A stretch of DNA of 64,000 bases from Ruegeria haliotis (GCF_013377785.1 NZ_JABXWT010000007.1:1-64000), one strand, 5' to 3'. Counted from the stretch's first letter, positions 9,021-19,900 are shown. Made by a program: numbers and translations. Notes: a model not told the origin generated them from the letters alone.

Positions 9021-9104
9021 GTCAGGCCCCAAATTTTTGATTTCGATTTCGGACAGGATGGATTTCAGAGGCCATATCAGTCAAACTCAAATTACTTTAA
9101 CCAA

Positions 9105-9121
9105 CTTCAGGAATTCTGAAG
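9105..9121. promoter_or_regulatory. Palindrome abutting the lysR start codon
   Basis: CTTCAG (9105-9110) and CTGAAG (9116-9121) form an inverted repeat with a 5-base centre, ending one base before the ATG of the LysR gene. It lies in the 102-base divergent control region between the aldehyde dehydrogenase and lysR and occupies the place of a ribosome binding site. It is a candidate autoregulatory operator. Confidence 0.4.
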
Positions 9122-9122
9122 C

Positions 9123-9995
9123 ATGACAATCAAAGTCGAGATGCTGCGTTGCTTTTGCACGGTTGCCCAGACAGGAAATCTGGGCGAGGCCGCTGATCGC
9201 CTGGGACGCACGCAATCCGCAGTATCGATGACATTGAAGCAGCTTGAAGATCATCTGGGCAAAAGGCTGTTCGAAGGAGAAAGGAAGAATCACCTGTCTC
9301 CGTTGGGCAAACAAGTGTTTGATCTGGCGCTCAAACAAGTGCGCGAATTCGATCAAACCGTTCAGAATATTGAGGCGGCGGCAGAGGCAGAGCATGGGTT
9401 GATCCGTATTGTGTCGGTCCCATCGGTAGGGGCGTTGGTGTTTCCACCATTGCTTGACCACATGACATCGCGATTCCCCGGGCTGAAGATCGAACTGCGC
9501 GACGCGGATACACAGCAGGTGTTGGATGCGATTGCTGGTGACAAGGCGGATATCGGGATTGCGTCCGGCCATCACCCGTTGAACGGCGTCAGAATTGTCC
9601 CATTGTTCGAAGATCGCTTTGGCCTTGTCGCTGCGTCGGACCACCCGCTGATCACCAGGGCCGAACCGCCGGAGGTTTCCGATCTGACGGCCACTCGTTT
9701 TGTGCGGAACGCTCTGTGTGACTTCATCCAGTCGCCGCAATTCACCCATGTATTGGAACACTCTGAAATCTCGATCCACAATACGCATTCGTTGATCACG
9801 ATGGTCAGAACGGGCCAATGGGCCACGGTTCTGCCGCAGACAGTGGCCCGGTTTATTCCTGACTCTGCCGCCTTTCGGCTCATTTCGGATCTGCCAGACA
9901 AACGACAGGTGTACCTCTATGTCCGGGAACGATCACGTTTCAAAACTCTCACTGACGCGTGCAGCTCATTCATTTTGTCGCGCAAGTTTGACTAA
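9123..9995 (+). CDS. LysR-family transcriptional regulator
   Basis: A 290-residue protein. Residues 1-62 form the winged helix-turn-helix (VEMLRCFCTVAQTGNLGEAADRLGRTQSAVSMTLKQLEDHLGKRLFE has the LysR signature). Residues 90-285 form the periplasmic-binding-like effector domain (LIRIVSVPSVGALVFPPLL, GIASGHHPL). It is divergent from the catabolic operon at 3247-9020, and LysR regulators usually control the adjacent divergent operon in response to a pathway metabolite. The start at 9123 is fixed by the conserved N-terminus; no Shine-Dalgarno sequence precedes it, and a palindrome sits there instead. Confidence 0.9.
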   Translation: MTIKVEMLRCFCTVAQTGNLGEAADRLGRTQSAVSMTLKQLEDHLGKRLFEGERKNHLSPLGKQVFDLALKQVREFDQTVQNIEAAAEAEHGLIRIVSVPSVGALVFPPLLDHMTSRFPGLKIELRDADTQQVLDAIAGDKADIGIASGHHPLNGVRIVPLFEDRFGLVAASDHPLITRAEPPEVSDLTATRFVRNALCDFIQSPQFTHVLEHSEISIHNTHSLITMVRTGQWATVLPQTVARFIPDSAAFRLISDLPDKRQVYLYVRERSRFKTLTDACSSFILSRKFD

Positions 9996-10062
9996 TGCGA
10001 GTTGTCGGATTCACCCGGGTTTTGACTTGTTTTTGACCGACCAAATTTAATCGGAACACAAA

Positions 10063-10076
10063 ATGATCTGGATCAA
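10063..10076. promoter_or_regulatory. FNR/FnrL-type binding site of the nap operon
   Basis: ATGATCTGGATCAA matches the FNR consensus TTGAT-N4-ATCAA at nine of ten defined positions. It lies 76 bases upstream of the napF start. If it acts as a class II site at -41.5, transcription would start near 10111. Oxygen-sensing control of nap is therefore expected. Confidence 0.75.
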
Positions 10077-10083
10077 AATTATT

Positions 10084-10103
10084 GCGTAGAAAACCTGCTA
10101 CGC
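10084..10103. promoter_or_regulatory. Inverted repeat in the nap promoter
   Basis: GCGTAG (10084-10089) and CTACGC (10098-10103) are perfect arms separated by eight bases. The repeat starts 7 bases after the FNR-type site and would cover the -10 region of an FNR-dependent promoter. It could bind a second regulator or form a hairpin. No known operator is matched. Confidence 0.4.
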
Positions 10104-10151
10104 CCACAAAAAACCAGTTATAAAGACTTATGGGGTTTAGGTCGCAAGCGA

Positions 10152-10667
10152 ATGAGCCAGTTGACCACCAGACGCGCGTTTCTCAGCGCCCGGATTCTCC
10201 GGGAGGATACCCATGTGGTTCGGCCTCCGGGTGCGGTGGAGTCTGGATTCCACGATCTGTGCACGGCATGCGGCGATTGTGTAAGCGCCTGTCCCGAAGG
10301 CATCCTTGCCATCGATAATGATGGCATTCCCATCGCCCGGCTAGATGCGGGTGCCTGTACCTTTTGCGGCGATTGCGCTCGGTCGTGTGAGGCCGATGCT
10401 TTGGATATCGAGCGTTTGCCTGACTGGCCGTGGCGCGCAATGATCGAAGGTGCCTCATGCCTGTCGATGACCGGCGTCAGTTGCCGTTTGTGTCAAGACA
10501 CCTGTGATCAGGGCGCGATCCGGTTCAAGCTGCAGCTTGGTGGTCGCGCAAAACCCGAACTGGATATCGACAGCTGTACCGGTTGTGGCGCTTGTGCGTC
10601 TGCATGTCCGGTCGGTGCTGTCTCGTTTGAACGTCCTTTTAACCCCCAACCGGAAGTGATCCAATGA
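10152..10667 (+). CDS. napF: Ferredoxin-type protein NapF
   Basis: A 171-residue cytoplasmic iron-sulfur protein with three [4Fe-4S]-type cysteine clusters: CTACGDCVSACPEG (about 39-52), CTFCGDCARSC with a following CRLCQDTC group, and CTGCGACASACPVG near 140-153. The N-terminus has an SQLTTRRAFLS stretch that resembles a twin-arginine-like start, as in other NapF proteins, which nevertheless stay in the cytoplasm and help maturation of NapA. It is the first gene of the nap operon, 76 bases downstream of the FNR-type site, and overlaps napD by ATGA. Confidence 0.92.
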   Translation: MSQLTTRRAFLSARILREDTHVVRPPGAVESGFHDLCTACGDCVSACPEGILAIDNDGIPIARLDAGACTFCGDCARSCEADALDIERLPDWPWRAMIEGASCLSMTGVSCRLCQDTCDQGAIRFKLQLGGRAKPELDIDSCTGCGACASACPVGAVSFERPFNPQPEVIQ

Positions 10668-10957
10668 ACATCTGCGGTTGCCTTGTACACGTTGCCCCGG
10701 ACCGCGCTGAAGCCGCGCGGGTGGCAATAACTGAAACCCAAGGCGTCGAAGTGCATGCCGAGGCCGAGGATGGCCGTTTTGTCGTGGTTGTCGAAGACAC
10801 GCCCGCACGACTGGCGTCCGAGACCATCATGGATCTGCATCAGATCCCCGGCGTAATCTCTTTGTCCCTTACCTATCACCATTTCGAAGAACTGGCGGAG
10901 ACCTCTCCGCAAACCGATGCCCCAAGCCAACCGACCAGCAGGAGGCCTGTCCAATGA
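10664..10957 (+). CDS. napD: NapD chaperone of periplasmic nitrate reductase
   Basis: A 97-residue small ferredoxin-fold-like protein ([21 protein letters not shown]...[19 protein letters not shown]) typical of NapD, the cytoplasmic chaperone that binds the Tat signal peptide of NapA and holds it until the molybdenum cofactor is in place. Start and stop both overlap neighbours by ATGA (napF before, napA after), so translation is coupled. Length and position are usual for the family. Confidence 0.92.
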   Translation: MNICGCLVHVAPDRAEAARVAITETQGVEVHAEAEDGRFVVVVEDTPARLASETIMDLHQIPGVISLSLTYHHFEELAETSPQTDAPSQPTSRRPVQ

Positions 10958-13446
10958 CTGTTTCTGAATCCCGCCGCACCTTCCTCAAAGCATCAGCGGC
11001 TGCCGCAACCGCCTCGGCCGCAGGTATCCCGATGACCGCAGGTCAGGCCAACGCGCAGGTCGCTGCGCCTGATATTCGCTGGGACAAGGCGGCTTGCCGC
11101 TTTTGTGGCACCGGCTGTTCAGTTCTGGTCGGCACCAAGGATGGCCGTGTCGTCGCCACCCAGGGTGACCCAGATGCGCCCGTCAATCGCGGCCTGAACT
11201 GCATCAAGGGCTATTTCCTGTCCAAGATCATGTACGGCAAGGACCGCCTGACCACGCCGCTGCTGCGCAAAACCAATGGCGAATACGACAAGAATGGCGA
11301 GTTCGAACCGGTCAGCTGGGACGAAGCCTTTGATGTGATGGCCGCCAAGTGGAAAGAGGCCCTGGCCAAGAAGGGGCCAACCAGTGTTGGCATGTTCGGC
11401 TCGGGTCAGTGGACCGTCTGGGAAGGCTACGCCGCATCCAAGCTGATGAAGGCCGGGTTCCGGTCCAACAATATCGACCCTAACGCGCGGCACTGCATGG
11501 CCTCGGCGGTCGTCGGGTTCATGCGCACCTTCGGTATTGATGAGCCGATGGGCTGCTACGATGATCTGGAGCACGCGGATACCTTTGTGCTCTGGGGCTC
11601 GAACATGGCCGAGATGCACCCGATCCTGTGGTCGCGTCTGACCGATACGCGCCTGACCAAACCCGGGTCAGAGGTGCATGTGCTGTCGACGTTCGAACAT
11701 CGCTCGTTCGAGCTGGCGGACAATGGCATCGTTTTTGCGCCGCAGACTGATCTGGCGATCCTGAATTATATCGCCAACTACATTATCCAAACTGGCGCTG
11801 TGAACGAAGAGTTCGTCAAAAAACACGTCAACATCACCAAGACCGCAACTGACATCGGCTATGGGTTGCGGGACACTAACCCGTTGCAGCAAGAGGCTGA
11901 AAACCCGAATTCCGGCAAGCTGGAAACCATCAGTTTTGAGGACTATGCCGCTTCGGTCGCGGAATACACGCTGGCGTATACAGCCGAACTGTCAGGCGTA
12001 CCTGCCGACAAGCTCGAGAAGCTGGCCAAGCAATATGCCGATCCGAATCGCAAGGTGATGAGCCTATGGACCATGGGTTTCAACCAGCATACGCGTGGGT
12101 CGTGGGCGAACTCGTTGATGTACAATGTTCACCTGCTGGTCGGGAAGATTTCGGAACCGGGTAACTCACCCTTCTCGCTGACCGGTCAACCATCGGCCTG
12201 TGGTACGGCGCGTGAGGTCGGCACCTTTGCCCACCGTCTGCCTGCCGACATGGTGGTGATGAACGACGAGCACCGCGAGATCTGTGAGACCGCGTGGAAT
12301 ATCCCCGAAGGCACAATTCCGCCCAAGCCCGGCTTCCACGCTGTTTTGCAGCACCGCAAGCTGAAAGACGGTGAGCTGAACGCCTATTGGGTGCAGTGTA
12401 ACAACAACATGCAAGCCGCGCCCAACATGAACGAAGAGGGGTATCCAGGCTATCGTAATCCGGAAAACTTCATTGCAGTTTCGGATCCTTATCCGACGGT
12501 TACTGCCGTCTCGGCTGACCTGATCCTGCCTACCGCCATGTGGGTCGAAAAAGAAGGCGCCTATGGTAACGCAGAGCGGCGCACCCAATTCTGGCGTCAG
12601 CAGGTGCAAGCGCCGGGTGACGCGAAATCGGACCTCTGGCAGTTGATGGAGTTTTCCAAGCGGTTCACCGTCGAAGAAGTCTGGGACGAAGAATTGCTGG
12701 CCAAGATGCCGGAACATCGCGGCAAGACCATGTACGACGTGCTCTACGCGAACGGTTCAGTGGATAAGTACCCACTGTCTGAAACTGCAGAAGGTTTCGG
12801 CAACGACGAATCTGAGCATTTCGGGTTCTACGTACAGAAGGGTCTGTTCGAGGAATATGCCAATTTCGGGCGTGGCCACGCGCACGACCTCGCACCATTT
12901 GAAACCTACCATCAGGCGCGCGGCCTGCGCTGGCCGGTCGTGGACGGGCAGGAAACGCTCTATCGGTTCCGCGAAGGCTATGATCCCTATGTACCCGAAG
13001 GCGCAGACGTCAAATTCTACGGTCACAAGGACGGCAAGGCCAAAATCATCTTTGCCCCCTACGAACCCGCTGCGGAAGAGCCGGATGAGGAATTCGATCT
13101 GTGGCTGTCCACCGGGCGCGTGCTTGAGCATTGGCATTCCGGTTCGATGACTCGCCGGGTGCCGGAACTGCACCGCGCGTTCCCATCGGCCGTCGTCTAC
13201 ATGCACCCGCAGGATGCCAAGGATCGGGGTCTGCGGCGCGGACAGGAGATCGTTCTGTCGACCCGTCGGGGCGAGGTCACCAGCCGTATCGAAACCCGCG
13301 GACGCAACAAGGTACCGCGTGGTCTGGTCTTCATGCCTTGGTTCGACGAACATCAGCTGACCAACAAGCTGACGCTGGATGCAACCTGCCCGCTGTCTAA
13401 AGAGACCGACTATAAGAAATGCGCCTGTAAGGTCGAGCGCGCGTAA
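10954..13446 (+). CDS. napA: Periplasmic nitrate reductase catalytic subunit NapA
   Basis: An 830-residue molybdoenzyme that reduces nitrate to nitrite in the periplasm. Residues 1-34 are a Tat signal (SRRTFLK, hydrophobic core, QANAQ cleavage region). The [4Fe-4S] cluster is held by C48, C51, C55 and C83 (CRFCGTGC...NCIKG). The molybdenum-bis-MGD domains follow, with the Mo-ligand cysteine in NARHCMAS (about 150). The C-terminal MopB domain ([21 protein letters not shown]) is complete. Length matches the family (about 830). It lies between napD and napG in an operon whose order is that of the enteric napFDAGHBC. Confidence 0.97.
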   Translation: MTVSESRRTFLKASAAAATASAAGIPMTAGQANAQVAAPDIRWDKAACRFCGTGCSVLVGTKDGRVVATQGDPDAPVNRGLNCIKGYFLSKIMYGKDRLTTPLLRKTNGEYDKNGEFEPVSWDEAFDVMAAKWKEALAKKGPTSVGMFGSGQWTVWEGYAASKLMKAGFRSNNIDPNARHCMASAVVGFMRTFGIDEPMGCYDDLEHADTFVLWGSNMAEMHPILWSRLTDTRLTKPGSEVHVLSTFEHRSFELADNGIVFAPQTDLAILNYIANYIIQTGAVNEEFVKKHVNITKTATDIGYGLRDTNPLQQEAENPNSGKLETISFEDYAASVAEYTLAYTAELSGVPADKLEKLAKQYADPNRKVMSLWTMGFNQHTRGSWANSLMYNVHLLVGKISEPGNSPFSLTGQPSACGTAREVGTFAHRLPADMVVMNDEHREICETAWNIPEGTIPPKPGFHAVLQHRKLKDGELNAYWVQCNNNMQAAPNMNEEGYPGYRNPENFIAVSDPYPTVTAVSADLILPTAMWVEKEGAYGNAERRTQFWRQQVQAPGDAKSDLWQLMEFSKRFTVEEVWDEELLAKMPEHRGKTMYDVLYANGSVDKYPLSETAEGFGNDESEHFGFYVQKGLFEEYANFGRGHAHDLAPFETYHQARGLRWPVVDGQETLYRFREGYDPYVPEGADVKFYGHKDGKAKIIFAPYEPAAEEPDEEFDLWLSTGRVLEHWHSGSMTRRVPELHRAFPSAVVYMHPQDAKDRGLRRGQEIVLSTRRGEVTSRIETRGRNKVPRGLVFMPWFDEHQLTNKLTLDATCPLSKETDYKKCACKVERA

Positions 13447-13474
13447 CTGGCAAGGTTAGGCAGAGGTAGTCCCC

Positions 13475-14293
13475 ATGTCCCTTGTCGGTAAACCCCTTTC
13501 GCCGCAACGGCGTCGGTTCCTGCAGGACTCGGCGCGTGCGGCAGGCGGCTGCGTAGTGGCCGGGTCTCTGCTGGCCTATTTGGCCCGCGATGCCCGCGCC
13601 CTACCGGCCGAGGCATTGCGCCCGCCCGGCGCGCTGCCGGAAAAGGAGTTTCTGTCGGCCTGCATTCGCTGCGGGCTCTGCGTGCGGGACTGCCCCTACG
13701 ATACCCTGAAACTGGCCGAATTAGGGTCTGATTCTGCGGCGACGGGTACGCCCTATTTCACGGCGCGTGATATCCCGTGTGAGATGTGCGACGATATTCC
13801 GTGTGTCGCCGCCTGTCCAACCGGCGCGCTGGACCCCAGGTTAGACAATATCGATGACGCGAAAATGGGCGTCGCGGTACTGGTGGATCAGGAGAACTGC
13901 CTGAACTTCCTAGGTCTGCGTTGCGACGTCTGCTATCGCGTCTGCCCCGTTATTGACGAGGCGATCACGCTGGAACTGTCCCACAACGCGCGCTCGGGCA
14001 GCCATGCACTCTTTGCCCCAACCGTGCACGCGGATCACTGTACCGGGTGCGGCATGTGCGAGAAAAGCTGCGTTCTGCCCGAAGCGGCGATCAAGGTGCT
14101 GCCCGTCCGTCTGGCGCGCGGCAGCTCGGCAGACCACTACCGCAAAGGCTGGGAAGAAAAAACTGCCAAGGGCGGGCCGCTGGTCGAGGGCTTGATTGAT
14201 CTGCCCGACCGCCTGCCCGGGCCTGGCACCGACAATCTGATTGCACCCGGCGGCTTTGCTCCGGGATACGATTTGCCGGGGGTGGGACAATGA
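13475..14293 (+). CDS. napG: Ferredoxin-type quinol dehydrogenase subunit NapG
   Basis: A 272-residue periplasmic iron-sulfur protein. It opens with a twin-arginine region ([15 protein letters not shown]) and carries four cysteine clusters: [35 protein letters not shown] and [11 protein letters not shown]. In the characterised enteric system NapG pairs with membrane NapH to pass electrons from ubiquinol to NapC. It starts 28 bases after napA (ATG at 13475, with GGCAGAGGTAG upstream) and overlaps napH by ATGA. Confidence 0.93.
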   Translation: MSLVGKPLSPQRRRFLQDSARAAGGCVVAGSLLAYLARDARALPAEALRPPGALPEKEFLSACIRCGLCVRDCPYDTLKLAELGSDSAATGTPYFTARDIPCEMCDDIPCVAACPTGALDPRLDNIDDAKMGVAVLVDQENCLNFLGLRCDVCYRVCPVIDEAITLELSHNARSGSHALFAPTVHADHCTGCGMCEKSCVLPEAAIKVLPVRLARGSSADHYRKGWEEKTAKGGPLVEGLIDLPDRLPGPGTDNLIAPGGFAPGYDLPGVGQ

Positions 14294-15207
14294 GCGCCCG
14301 CACACATCTGCCTGTGGGGCAAGAGGCTGTCGACGCCAAGGGCTGGTTCGGCGCACATCGCTATTTGCTGCTGCGCCGGTTTAGCCAGCTGTTCTTCCTG
14401 GCCCTGTTCTTGCTGGGGCCCTGGTTCGGAATCTGGATCGTCCAAGGCACGCTGGCTGGATCGTTGACGCTGGGCATACTGCCTCTGACCGATCCTCTTA
14501 TCCTGTCTCAGAGTGTCATTGCCGGGCACTGGCCGGAACTGACTGCGCTGATTGGCGGGGTCATTGTTCTGGTGTCTTATGCGCTGATCGGTGGCCGCGT
14601 TTATTGTTCCTGGATGTGTCCGATCAATCCGGTGACGGATGCCGCCAAATGGCTGCATCGCCGTCTGGACCTGCCCAAGGGCTGGCAGCCTAAACGCGGC
14701 ACGCGCCTGTGGATACTGGCGACAGTTCTGATTGTCTCGGGACTGACCGGCGTGATTGCCTGGGAGCTGATCAATCCGATCACCATGCTGCATCGGGGCC
14801 TGATCTTTGGCATGGGCTTTGTTTGGGCGTTGGTGGCCGCGATCTTTGTCTTTGACCTTTTTGTCGCGCGCCATGGCTGGTGTGGCCACCTTTGCCCGGT
14901 CGGAGCCTTCTATGGCCTCATCGGCGCAAAAAGCCTGTTGCGGGTCAGCGCCTCCAATCGCACAGCGTGTGACGACTGCATGGATTGCTATGCGGTCTGC
15001 CCGGAAAATCAGGTCATCTCGCCTGCGCTGAAGGGCAAGCCGGGTACTGCGCCGGTGATCCTGTCGCCCGACTGCACCAATTGCGGCCGTTGCATCGATG
15101 TGTGTGCGGTCGATGTCTTTACCTTTACTCACCGGTTCGATGACCATGTCGTCGTGCCTTCCGATCCAGTTGCCGCGCCTCAGCCGCGCGCCGCCAGACC
15201 TATTTAA
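14290..15207 (+). CDS. napH: Membrane quinol dehydrogenase subunit NapH
   Basis: A 305-residue integral membrane protein with about four transmembrane helices (for example [17 protein letters not shown] and the segment around [13 protein letters not shown]), the CX3CP motifs of the NapH/CcoG group (YCSWMCP and WCGHLCP, which face the cytoplasm), and two C-terminal [4Fe-4S] clusters ([24 protein letters not shown]). It partners NapG in ubiquinol oxidation. Translation is coupled to napG by the ATGA overlap, and napB follows after 12 bases. Confidence 0.94.
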   Translation: MSARTHLPVGQEAVDAKGWFGAHRYLLLRRFSQLFFLALFLLGPWFGIWIVQGTLAGSLTLGILPLTDPLILSQSVIAGHWPELTALIGGVIVLVSYALIGGRVYCSWMCPINPVTDAAKWLHRRLDLPKGWQPKRGTRLWILATVLIVSGLTGVIAWELINPITMLHRGLIFGMGFVWALVAAIFVFDLFVARHGWCGHLCPVGAFYGLIGAKSLLRVSASNRTACDDCMDCYAVCPENQVISPALKGKPGTAPVILSPDCTNCGRCIDVCAVDVFTFTHRFDDHVVVPSDPVAAPQPRAARPI

Positions 15208-15219
15208 GGGAGTGCCAAG

Positions 15220-15657
15220 ATGAAAAAATCAATCGTGACAGGCGGAATTGCCCTGATCCCTGTGTTGCTCCTGAGTGGGTTTGCCCTTGCGCAATCAGCC
15301 CAGGTGGAAACACTGCGTGGTGCCGAGGTGGATGAACCCATCCCCCTTGATCAGATCCACAAAAATGTCGAAGGACGAATCCAGCGCAATTACCGCCAGC
15401 AACCGCCACTGATCCCGCATTCGGTCGAGCAGTATCAGATCGATCTACGCACCAATCAGTGTCTGTCCTGTCATGACTGGAGCAAAGCCGGGGAACGCAA
15501 CGCGCCAACCCTGTCGATGACCCACTATCTGGACCGGGACGGCAACGAGTTGGACCAGATCGCCGGCACCCGGTATTTCTGCAATCAGTGTCACGTTCCA
15601 CAAGCTGATGCGCCGCCGCTGGTCGACAATGTCTTTCAGCCATCCGCCAACAAATAA
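15220..15657 (+). CDS. napB: Diheme cytochrome NapB, small subunit of nitrate reductase
   Basis: A 145-residue periplasmic cytochrome. A Sec signal peptide (about residues 1-24: KKSIVTGG...LLLSGFALAQS) precedes two c-type heme sites, CLSCHDW and CNQCHV, as in NapB. NapB takes electrons from NapC and delivers them to NapA. Spacing to napH is 12 bases, with a GGGAG ribosome binding site. Confidence 0.95.
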   Translation: MKKSIVTGGIALIPVLLLSGFALAQSAQVETLRGAEVDEPIPLDQIHKNVEGRIQRNYRQQPPLIPHSVEQYQIDLRTNQCLSCHDWSKAGERNAPTLSMTHYLDRDGNELDQIAGTRYFCNQCHVPQADAPPLVDNVFQPSANK

Positions 15658-15686
15658 TCCAACGCAAGACTGAAAGGAGCACCGAC

Positions 15687-16388
15687 ATGGCAGACTCCCC
15701 CGAAAAACGCGGTTGGATTCGCCGCATCTGGAACTGGTTCTGGACACCGGCTGTTGCATTCAGTTCCGGCTTCCTGATCATTGCGGGCTTTCTGGCCGGT
15801 ATCCTGTTCTGGGGCGGATTTCACTGGACGCTGGAACTGACCAATACCGAGGAATTCTGCGTTTCCTGCCACACGATGGAAACCAACCTTGGTGAGTATC
15901 GCGAGACGATCCACTACAACAACCACTCTGGCGTGCGCGCGATTTGTTCCGACTGTCACGTGCCCCACGAATGGAACCACAAGATCAAAGCCAAGATCAT
16001 GGCGGTCAAGGATGTCTACCACGAGCTTGCAGGCACCATCAGTACACCTGAAAAATACGAAGAACACCGCCTGAGCATGGCGTCGTCCGTGTGGAAGAAA
16101 ATGAAAGCTTCGGACAGTCGCGAATGCCGCAACTGTCATAATTTCGACTATATGGACTTTACGACCCAGGAAACCCGTGCCGCGTCTGAACACCAGCGCG
16201 CGATCGACAACGATATGACCTGCATTGACTGCCATCAGGGTATCGCTCACAGCCTGCCGCCCGACTATCTGGAAGAATACCAGAACGTCACCGAGGCGCT
16301 GAATTCGGACTCCCCCGAAGCACAGCAACAACAGGCTGCGGCAGACAGGGATGAGATCCGGTCATTCCTGGCCACACGGACGGATTGA
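15687..16388 (+). CDS. napC: Tetraheme membrane cytochrome NapC
   Basis: A 233-residue NapC/NirT-family cytochrome. One N-terminal membrane anchor (about 20-45: PAVAFSSGFLIIAGFLAGILFWGG) is followed by four CXXCH heme sites: CVSCH, CSDCH, CRNCH and CIDCH. It moves electrons from quinol (directly or through NapGH) to NapB. The C-terminal 30 residues are acidic and Gln-rich. It is preceded by GAAAGGAG and followed after 13 bases by a small membrane protein gene. Confidence 0.96.
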   Translation: MADSPEKRGWIRRIWNWFWTPAVAFSSGFLIIAGFLAGILFWGGFHWTLELTNTEEFCVSCHTMETNLGEYRETIHYNNHSGVRAICSDCHVPHEWNHKIKAKIMAVKDVYHELAGTISTPEKYEEHRLSMASSVWKKMKASDSRECRNCHNFDYMDFTTQETRAASEHQRAIDNDMTCIDCHQGIAHSLPPDYLEEYQNVTEALNSDSPEAQQQQAAADRDEIRSFLATRTD

Positions 16389-16401
16389 GGAAGGGCGAGA
16401 G

Positions 16402-16659
16402 ATGCTTGATTTTCTAGGAACCATTGGTGGTAATGTTCTCGGCCTGCCGGGCATTCTGGGTCTGGCGCTGGGCATGATGACCCGCCGCCTGTGGCTGGGC
16501 GCTGTCATGGGCGGTCTCGTCGGTGTGCTTGAGACGCTGCTCTTTGCGGGGTGGCAGTTTGCGCATGTCGGAACGTTGGAACTGATGATTGCCATAGCCG
16601 TCGGTGTGTGTGCTGGCACACTGGGATCTGTAATCCGCCTGAAAGGGGCGACAGCCTGA
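16402..16659 (+). CDS. Small hydrophobic membrane protein at the end of the nap operon
   Basis: 85 residues from the ATG at 16402, with ribosome binding site AGGAAGGGCGAGA. A longer in-frame start at 16351 lies inside napC and is unlikely. The protein is almost entirely hydrophobic, with about three transmembrane segments rich in Gly and Leu (LGTIGGNVLGLPGILGLALG; LGAVMGGLVGVLETLLF; LMIAIAVGVCAGTLGSVI) and a basic tail RLKGATA. It is not NapE, which is shorter with a single membrane helix. The 13-base distance from napC points to co-transcription, so it may be a membrane accessory of nitrate respiration. Function unknown. Confidence 0.7.
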   Translation: MLDFLGTIGGNVLGLPGILGLALGMMTRRLWLGAVMGGLVGVLETLLFAGWQFAHVGTLELMIAIAVGVCAGTLGSVIRLKGATA

Positions 16660-16939
16660 GCGCTGTTGCCTGATGATCAGATCCACCGATTTGTCAGGAT
16701 GATGCGTTTCGGGGTGTTGAAAATACCGATGCCCCGGAACGTTTTGAATCGACGATAGAGCCATCTTTTCGAGGATTCCGCGCCACTGCTGTGAACGATT
16801 GCCGCGCGAAACAGCGGGTCAATTGTATCTTAATCCGAAAAAATCTGTTCAAAATTATTAATTTGTTCAGTTTATGCAGACTCTATCCCTCTGTCTGTGA
16901 TAGGTTTCTCGCTGAAGTGGGGGACTTCAGAGGGGCGAC

Positions 16940-19900
16940 ATGTCGCAAGACCTTAGGGGTTGGCTGAGCGCACTTGGACTATCTGACTACGCGCAAGCCT
17001 TTTTAGAAAACAAGATCGATTTTGCAATTCTGCCCGAATTGACGGGCGACGATCTTATCGAAATCGGGGTAACTGCAGTCGGCGACCGTCGACGGCTTTT
17101 GCGCGCCATTGCAGAACTTGACAAGGTCGAAGAGATAGCTGCTTTCGAACCCGAAACGCCTATGGAACCGGCTCGGCGTCAGGTCACCGTGATGTTCGCC
17201 GACCTGACAGGTTTCACCAAACTGTCCAGTGAACTTGACGCCGAGGATATGCACGCTCTGCTGAATGACTTTTTCAGCAAGGTCGACAGTATCGTGGAAA
17301 AATACGGCGGTCGTATCGACAAGCATATCGGCGATGCGGTCATGGCCGTGTTTGGTGCCCCGATATCGCATACAAACGATACGGAACGGGCGGCGCGTGC
17401 GGGGCTGGACATACATGAGGCGCTGCAGACGCTGACGCCTCCGCTGTCGTGCCACATCGGCATCGCTTCGGGTCAGGTCATTGCCAGTACCACAGGCAGC
17501 CAGGCCCATACCGAATACACGGTCACCGGCGATGGTGTGAATCTGGCGTCACGTTTGACGGATATTTCGACACCGGGAGAGACCTTGGTCTCGCACGACA
17601 TTCAGCGCGCGTTGGGGCCGTTGTTTGTGGGCGATTCCATTGGCACCAAGGCGATCAAGGGATTGAACGACCCGGTCGAGGTTTGGCGGTTGGACCGGTT
17701 GGCTCGCAATATCCGCACGCGTCGGCACAGGTTTATCGGGCGCGAGCGTGAAATGTCTCTGTTCTCGGCCACGTTTGACCGCTGTCAGCGCCACGGCAAA
17801 GGCGAGGTTCATATTGTTCTGGGCGAACCCGGCATCGGCAAAACGCACCTGTCAGAACAGGTGGCTGAACTGGCGGCCAGCCTGTCCTATTCAATCCACA
17901 ATGGCGTGGTCATGGATTTCGGCGCGCGCGAGGGGCATTCGGCTATTCAATCCGTTGCCCGCAGCATTCTGGGCCTCGAAGCGACCGATGACACAGCCAC
18001 AGCTGCTGCCGTGGCGAAAGATGCCATTGGCAAGGGTTGGGTCGGCCCGCCCAACGCGGCACATCTGAGCGCTTTGCTGGAACTTGAACAAGACCCGGGA
18101 CTGGCCGAAGTCTACGCCGTCATGGATAACAAGGCCCGGCTGCGTGGGCGACGGCAAGTGATTGACGAGTTGCTTTCAGCCCGCAGCAAGGACGCGCCGC
18201 TGTTGATCCAGGTTGAAGACATTCATTGGGCCTCGCCCGATATTCTGACGGCCTGTTCTCATATTGCGGCGGCAACCCGGGATCTGCCTTGCGTATTGAT
18301 GATGACAAGCCGGGTCGAGGGCGATCCGATCAACCGTGATTGGCAGATGGGAACTGATGGGGCGTTGGTGTCGAAGCTCGAGCTGGCACCGATGGGCGAG
18401 GAACAGTCCCGAAAAATGGTCGAGGAATTTACCGCCATCGATCCCGGGCTGTTGGATACTTGCGTCAAGCGTGCAGGCGGCAACCCGCTGTTTCTGGAGC
18501 AGTTGCTGCGCAATATCGATGTTCTGAAGCGCGAAGGTGTTCCCGGTAGTATTCAGGGCATCGTTCAATCGCGTTTGGATTCGTTGGATCGCTCCAGCCG
18601 CACGGCAATTCAGGCGGCATCCGTTCTGGGTCAGAGGTTCTCGCCCGAGATCCTGAACTTCATTCTGGGTGAAGGGCATTTGGATACGACCAACCTGATA
18701 CGGTCGGCATTGATCCGTGAGGCCGATGCCGACCTGATGTTTGCCCATGCGCTGATCCGGGACGGGTCTTACGCCACCTTGGTCAAATCTGAGCGTGCCC
18801 GGCTGCATCGTCAGGCGGCCAAGTCATACGAAGATCGCGATGCCACGCTGCGCGCGCAACATCTGGACCGCGCCGGAGCCAGCAATGCCGCGCAAGCCTA
18901 TCTGGAGGCGGCGGACAAACTGATCCAGGCCTTTCAATTCAGCGATGCCAGCCCTTTGATTGAGCGCGCGCTGGAACTGCCTTCTCCGGCGGGTGTCAGG
19001 TTTGATTTGCTTTGTGCGCGTGGGGAAACGCATCGATTGCAAGGGTTCTCTGACGACGCGCTGCGGGAATTCAAAGAGGCCGCTGAGCTTGCCGAAACGG
19101 ATGAGCAGGTTAGCCGCGCGCATATAGGCCTGGCGCAAGCTGCACGGCAGGCGAGCTTGTATCAGGAAGCTCTGGCAGCGCTCGATATTGCCGAAGCCGC
19201 CGCAGAACGTTGCGGGTCTGATCGGGATGTGGCCCAGATCAACTATGTGCGTGGAAATGTCTATTTCCCTCTGGGGCGGGACAAAGAGGCGCTGCAAGCG
19301 AACGAGCGTGCCTTGTCGCTTGCCCGGAAATTGGAGTCCGCGCGTTTGGAAGTAGGGGCGCTCAGCGGATTTGGCGATGCCAACTTTATGAAAGCGACCA
19401 TGCAAACGGCGACCGGGTTTTACACGCAGGCCGTTGAACGGGCGCGGGAAAAAGGGCTGGTTCGTGATCTTGCGGCCAATCTGCACAATCTCAGCGTGGC
19501 GCGCAGCTACACCGGCGATGTTTGGCAGGGCATGGCAGATGCGAACGAAGCCATCGAAGTGTCGCAGAAATACTTTGCTTTCGTCCCTGAATGTGTTGCG
19601 CAGACGTGTTTAGGCGTGGCGCAGACCTTTTTGGGTGAATTGGATCAAGCGCTTGATGCGTTCACTATGTCCTCCGAAATTGCCAAACGCGTCGGTGCCA
19701 AACGGCTTGAGGCCCAGGCGCTGGAGCATTTGGCCCGCACACAGGTCTATGTTGGGCAATTGGCCGAGGCCCGGGAAACCGGGCGTCGCGCCGTCGAAAT
19801 TGCGCTGGAACATGGACGCACATTTGTGGGTCCCAAAGCGCTGTCGGCATTGGCCATGGCCGAGACGGATCCCGATGAACAGGACCGCCTGCTGAAACTG

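Noticed and set aside
9087..9818. 243-codon frame antisense to lysR
   Set aside because: The LysR signature on the plus strand is unmistakable.
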